NCBI GenBank assembly: GCA_045601465.1
Contig: JAZRZU010000077.1
Span: 1 to 6,034 of the forward strand
Length of the DNA: 6,034 nt
Reading direction: 5' to 3'
Source: RGIG3009 sp045601465
GTDB lineage: Bacteria; Bacillota; Clostridia; Oscillospirales; Acutalibacteraceae
Shown piece by piece: positions 5,086 to 6,034 of this stretch (position 1 is the first letter of the stretch; each line of letters begins with the position of its first letter). Both the position numbers and the translations under genes were made by a program. Under the pieces are notes generated by a model. That model ran no database searches, had not been told where the DNA came from, and worked only from the letters and a program-made list of their open reading frames with translations.

Positions 5086-6034
5086 TGTTGACTAAGAAAG
5101 TCATGACACTTGAACTATCAAGGGAAAACGAATTCTCCGATGGGTACTTGTATAGATCTCTTGAACTTCCGGCATACGAACACGAAATCAGGGATGCACT
5201 ACAGCAACTCCGTCAGAGAAGTGGTGACATTACGTCTGACCAAATCGCCATTTATAACAGCAAATATATTCCGCAGCTTGAAGACAAGAGATTTGACAGT
5301 CCTACAGTTGACGAACTGAACTTCTTTGCCAAGCGCCTTGCTGAAATGGATGAAACCGACTTGGCTATCATGCAAGCGCTTTGCTCTCGTTATATCAAAG
5401 ACGATGACGAACTTGTTAGCATTAAAGACCTCATCAATATGACATACGGATTGGACAGCGTATCTGTTCTTTCCAATGTCACAAACGATGAGCAGCTTGC
5501 AGACTTCGTTATGGAAAACGATATGCAAGACGATGTTGCAAGTATTCCCCCAAACGCAAGGTATCTATTAGATAAGGCAAGGATCGGTCAGTTACAGCGT
5601 GAAATGGACGGTGGCGTATACAGTGGCAATCTATATGTATGCACTGACCATTTTGAGATGCCTAAGGTGTATGACGGCCACACACTTCCCGAAACACCAC
5701 ACGAACCGTGGTTTGCTTTTAAGTTAGAGGTGGCTCAAGCACCTCAGACTGATGAACCTTTAACTGAACCAAGCGAGTGGATATCTCTTCCTATGACGGA
5801 AAAGGCGATGAAAGAGGTTGCCAAAAGACACAATGCAACGAGTCTCAAAGACCTTGTATATTATGATTTTGTGTCAAGTGTGGCGCAGATCACAACGGAT
5901 GATTTCACAAACATGGCAGATATCGAAAAGCTGAATGCGTTGGCTTTCACTATGGCTGAGATGTCGCCGGATGAACAGATTACTTTCAAGGCAGCTCTCG
6001 AAGCTGAAAGAAAGCACGGTATCAACCTTGACGA
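5085..6034 (+). CDS. ArdA-like protein with two repeats, 5' portion (runs off right edge)
   Basis: The ATG at 5085 overlaps the methyltransferase stop (TAATG) and has GGAGGTG (5071-5077) 7 nt upstream. The frame is open for 316 codons to the window end. The product is strongly acidic. Residues about 26-195 follow classical ArdA: SLELPAYEHEIRDAL, then SPTVDELNFFAKRLAEMDE (72-90), then a third part with YLLDKARIGQLQREMDGGVY (160-179) and LYVCTDHFE, comparable to the YIDYQAYGRDL...FISTNHGIFE end of Tn916 ArdA. A second copy of the first module begins at EWISLPMTEKAMKEVAKRH (231-249) and continues IEKLNAFALTMAEMSPDEQ (280-298). ArdA proteins imitate DNA and inhibit type I restriction enzymes. Coupling to a methyltransferase gene strengthens the anti-restriction reading. 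The total length is unknown. Confidence 0.75.
   Translation, partial: MLTKKVMTLELSRENEFSDGYLYRSLELPAYEHEIRDALQQLRQRSGDITSDQIAIYNSKYIPQLEDKRFDSPTVDELNFFAKRLAEMDETDLAIMQALCSRYIKDDDELVSIKDLINMTYGLDSVSVLSNVTNDEQLADFVMENDMQDDVASIPPNARYLLDKARIGQLQREMDGGVYSGNLYVCTDHFEMPKVYDGHTLPETPHEPWFAFKLEVAQAPQTDEPLTEPSEWISLPMTEKAMKEVAKRHNATSLKDLVYYDFVSSVAQITTDDFTNMADIEKLNALAFTMAEMSPDEQITFKAALEAERKHGINLD

Noticed and set aside
5110..5319. Plus-strand 69-aa ORF inside the right-hand ArdA-like gene
   Set aside because: Out-of-frame shadow. The frame starting at 5085 is open throughout, has GGAGGTG and matches ArdA.

Overview
The window looks like one end of an integrative mobile element, probably an integrative and conjugative element (ICE), in a low-to-moderate-GC Firmicute, most likely of the Clostridia. 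The main reasons are strong AAAGGAG/GGAGG Shine-Dalgarno sites before nearly every gene, tight same-strand gene packing, and a gene set (DUF4314, ArdA-like proteins, solitary cytosine-5 methyltransferase) familiar from Clostridia mobile elements. No integrase, relaxase or coupling protein lies in the window, so 'ICE' is inferred from context.

Positions 1-161 look like chromosomal flank. There is a probable minus-strand gene start running off the left edge, and a rho-independent terminator directly behind a tRNA 3' end. Positions 161-205 (minus strand) hold only the 3' part of a tRNA-Pro(UGG): anticodon loop, 3' anticodon strand, variable loop, T arm, acceptor 3' strand and CCA. The 5' half is missing, as expected at the distal end of an element integrated into the 3' end of a tRNA gene. 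The element should therefore run rightwards from about 205. Positions 206-548 carry no convincing gene. They hold pyrimidine-rich repeats, a perfect tandem 12-bp repeat that resembles integrase arm-type sites, and a perfect 12-bp-stem terminator.

Positions 549-878 encode a small basic protein I do not recognise, followed by a hairpin with a U-tract. From 941 to beyond the right edge runs a compact rightward gene series: an ADP-ribosyltransferase-like protein with an R-S-ExE pattern; an unrecognised 187-aa acidic protein; a 283-aa protein with an ArdA-like N-terminal part; an unrecognised 113-aa acidic protein; a DUF4314 protein; a cytosine-5 DNA methyltransferase with all key motifs; and a larger two-repeat ArdA-like protein cut by the window end. 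Gaps are 15 nt or less except before the methyltransferase, and two junctions overlap (ATGA, TAATG), which suggests one operon with translational coupling.

Read together, this is an establishment or anti-defence block: DNA mimics that block restriction enzymes, a methyltransferase that can protect incoming DNA, and possibly an ADP-ribosyltransferase effector. The most unusual points are the overlapping second-frame ORF inside the methyltransferase (3971-4486), which has its own strong ribosome binding site, and the ADP-ribosyltransferase-like gene at the head of the operon.
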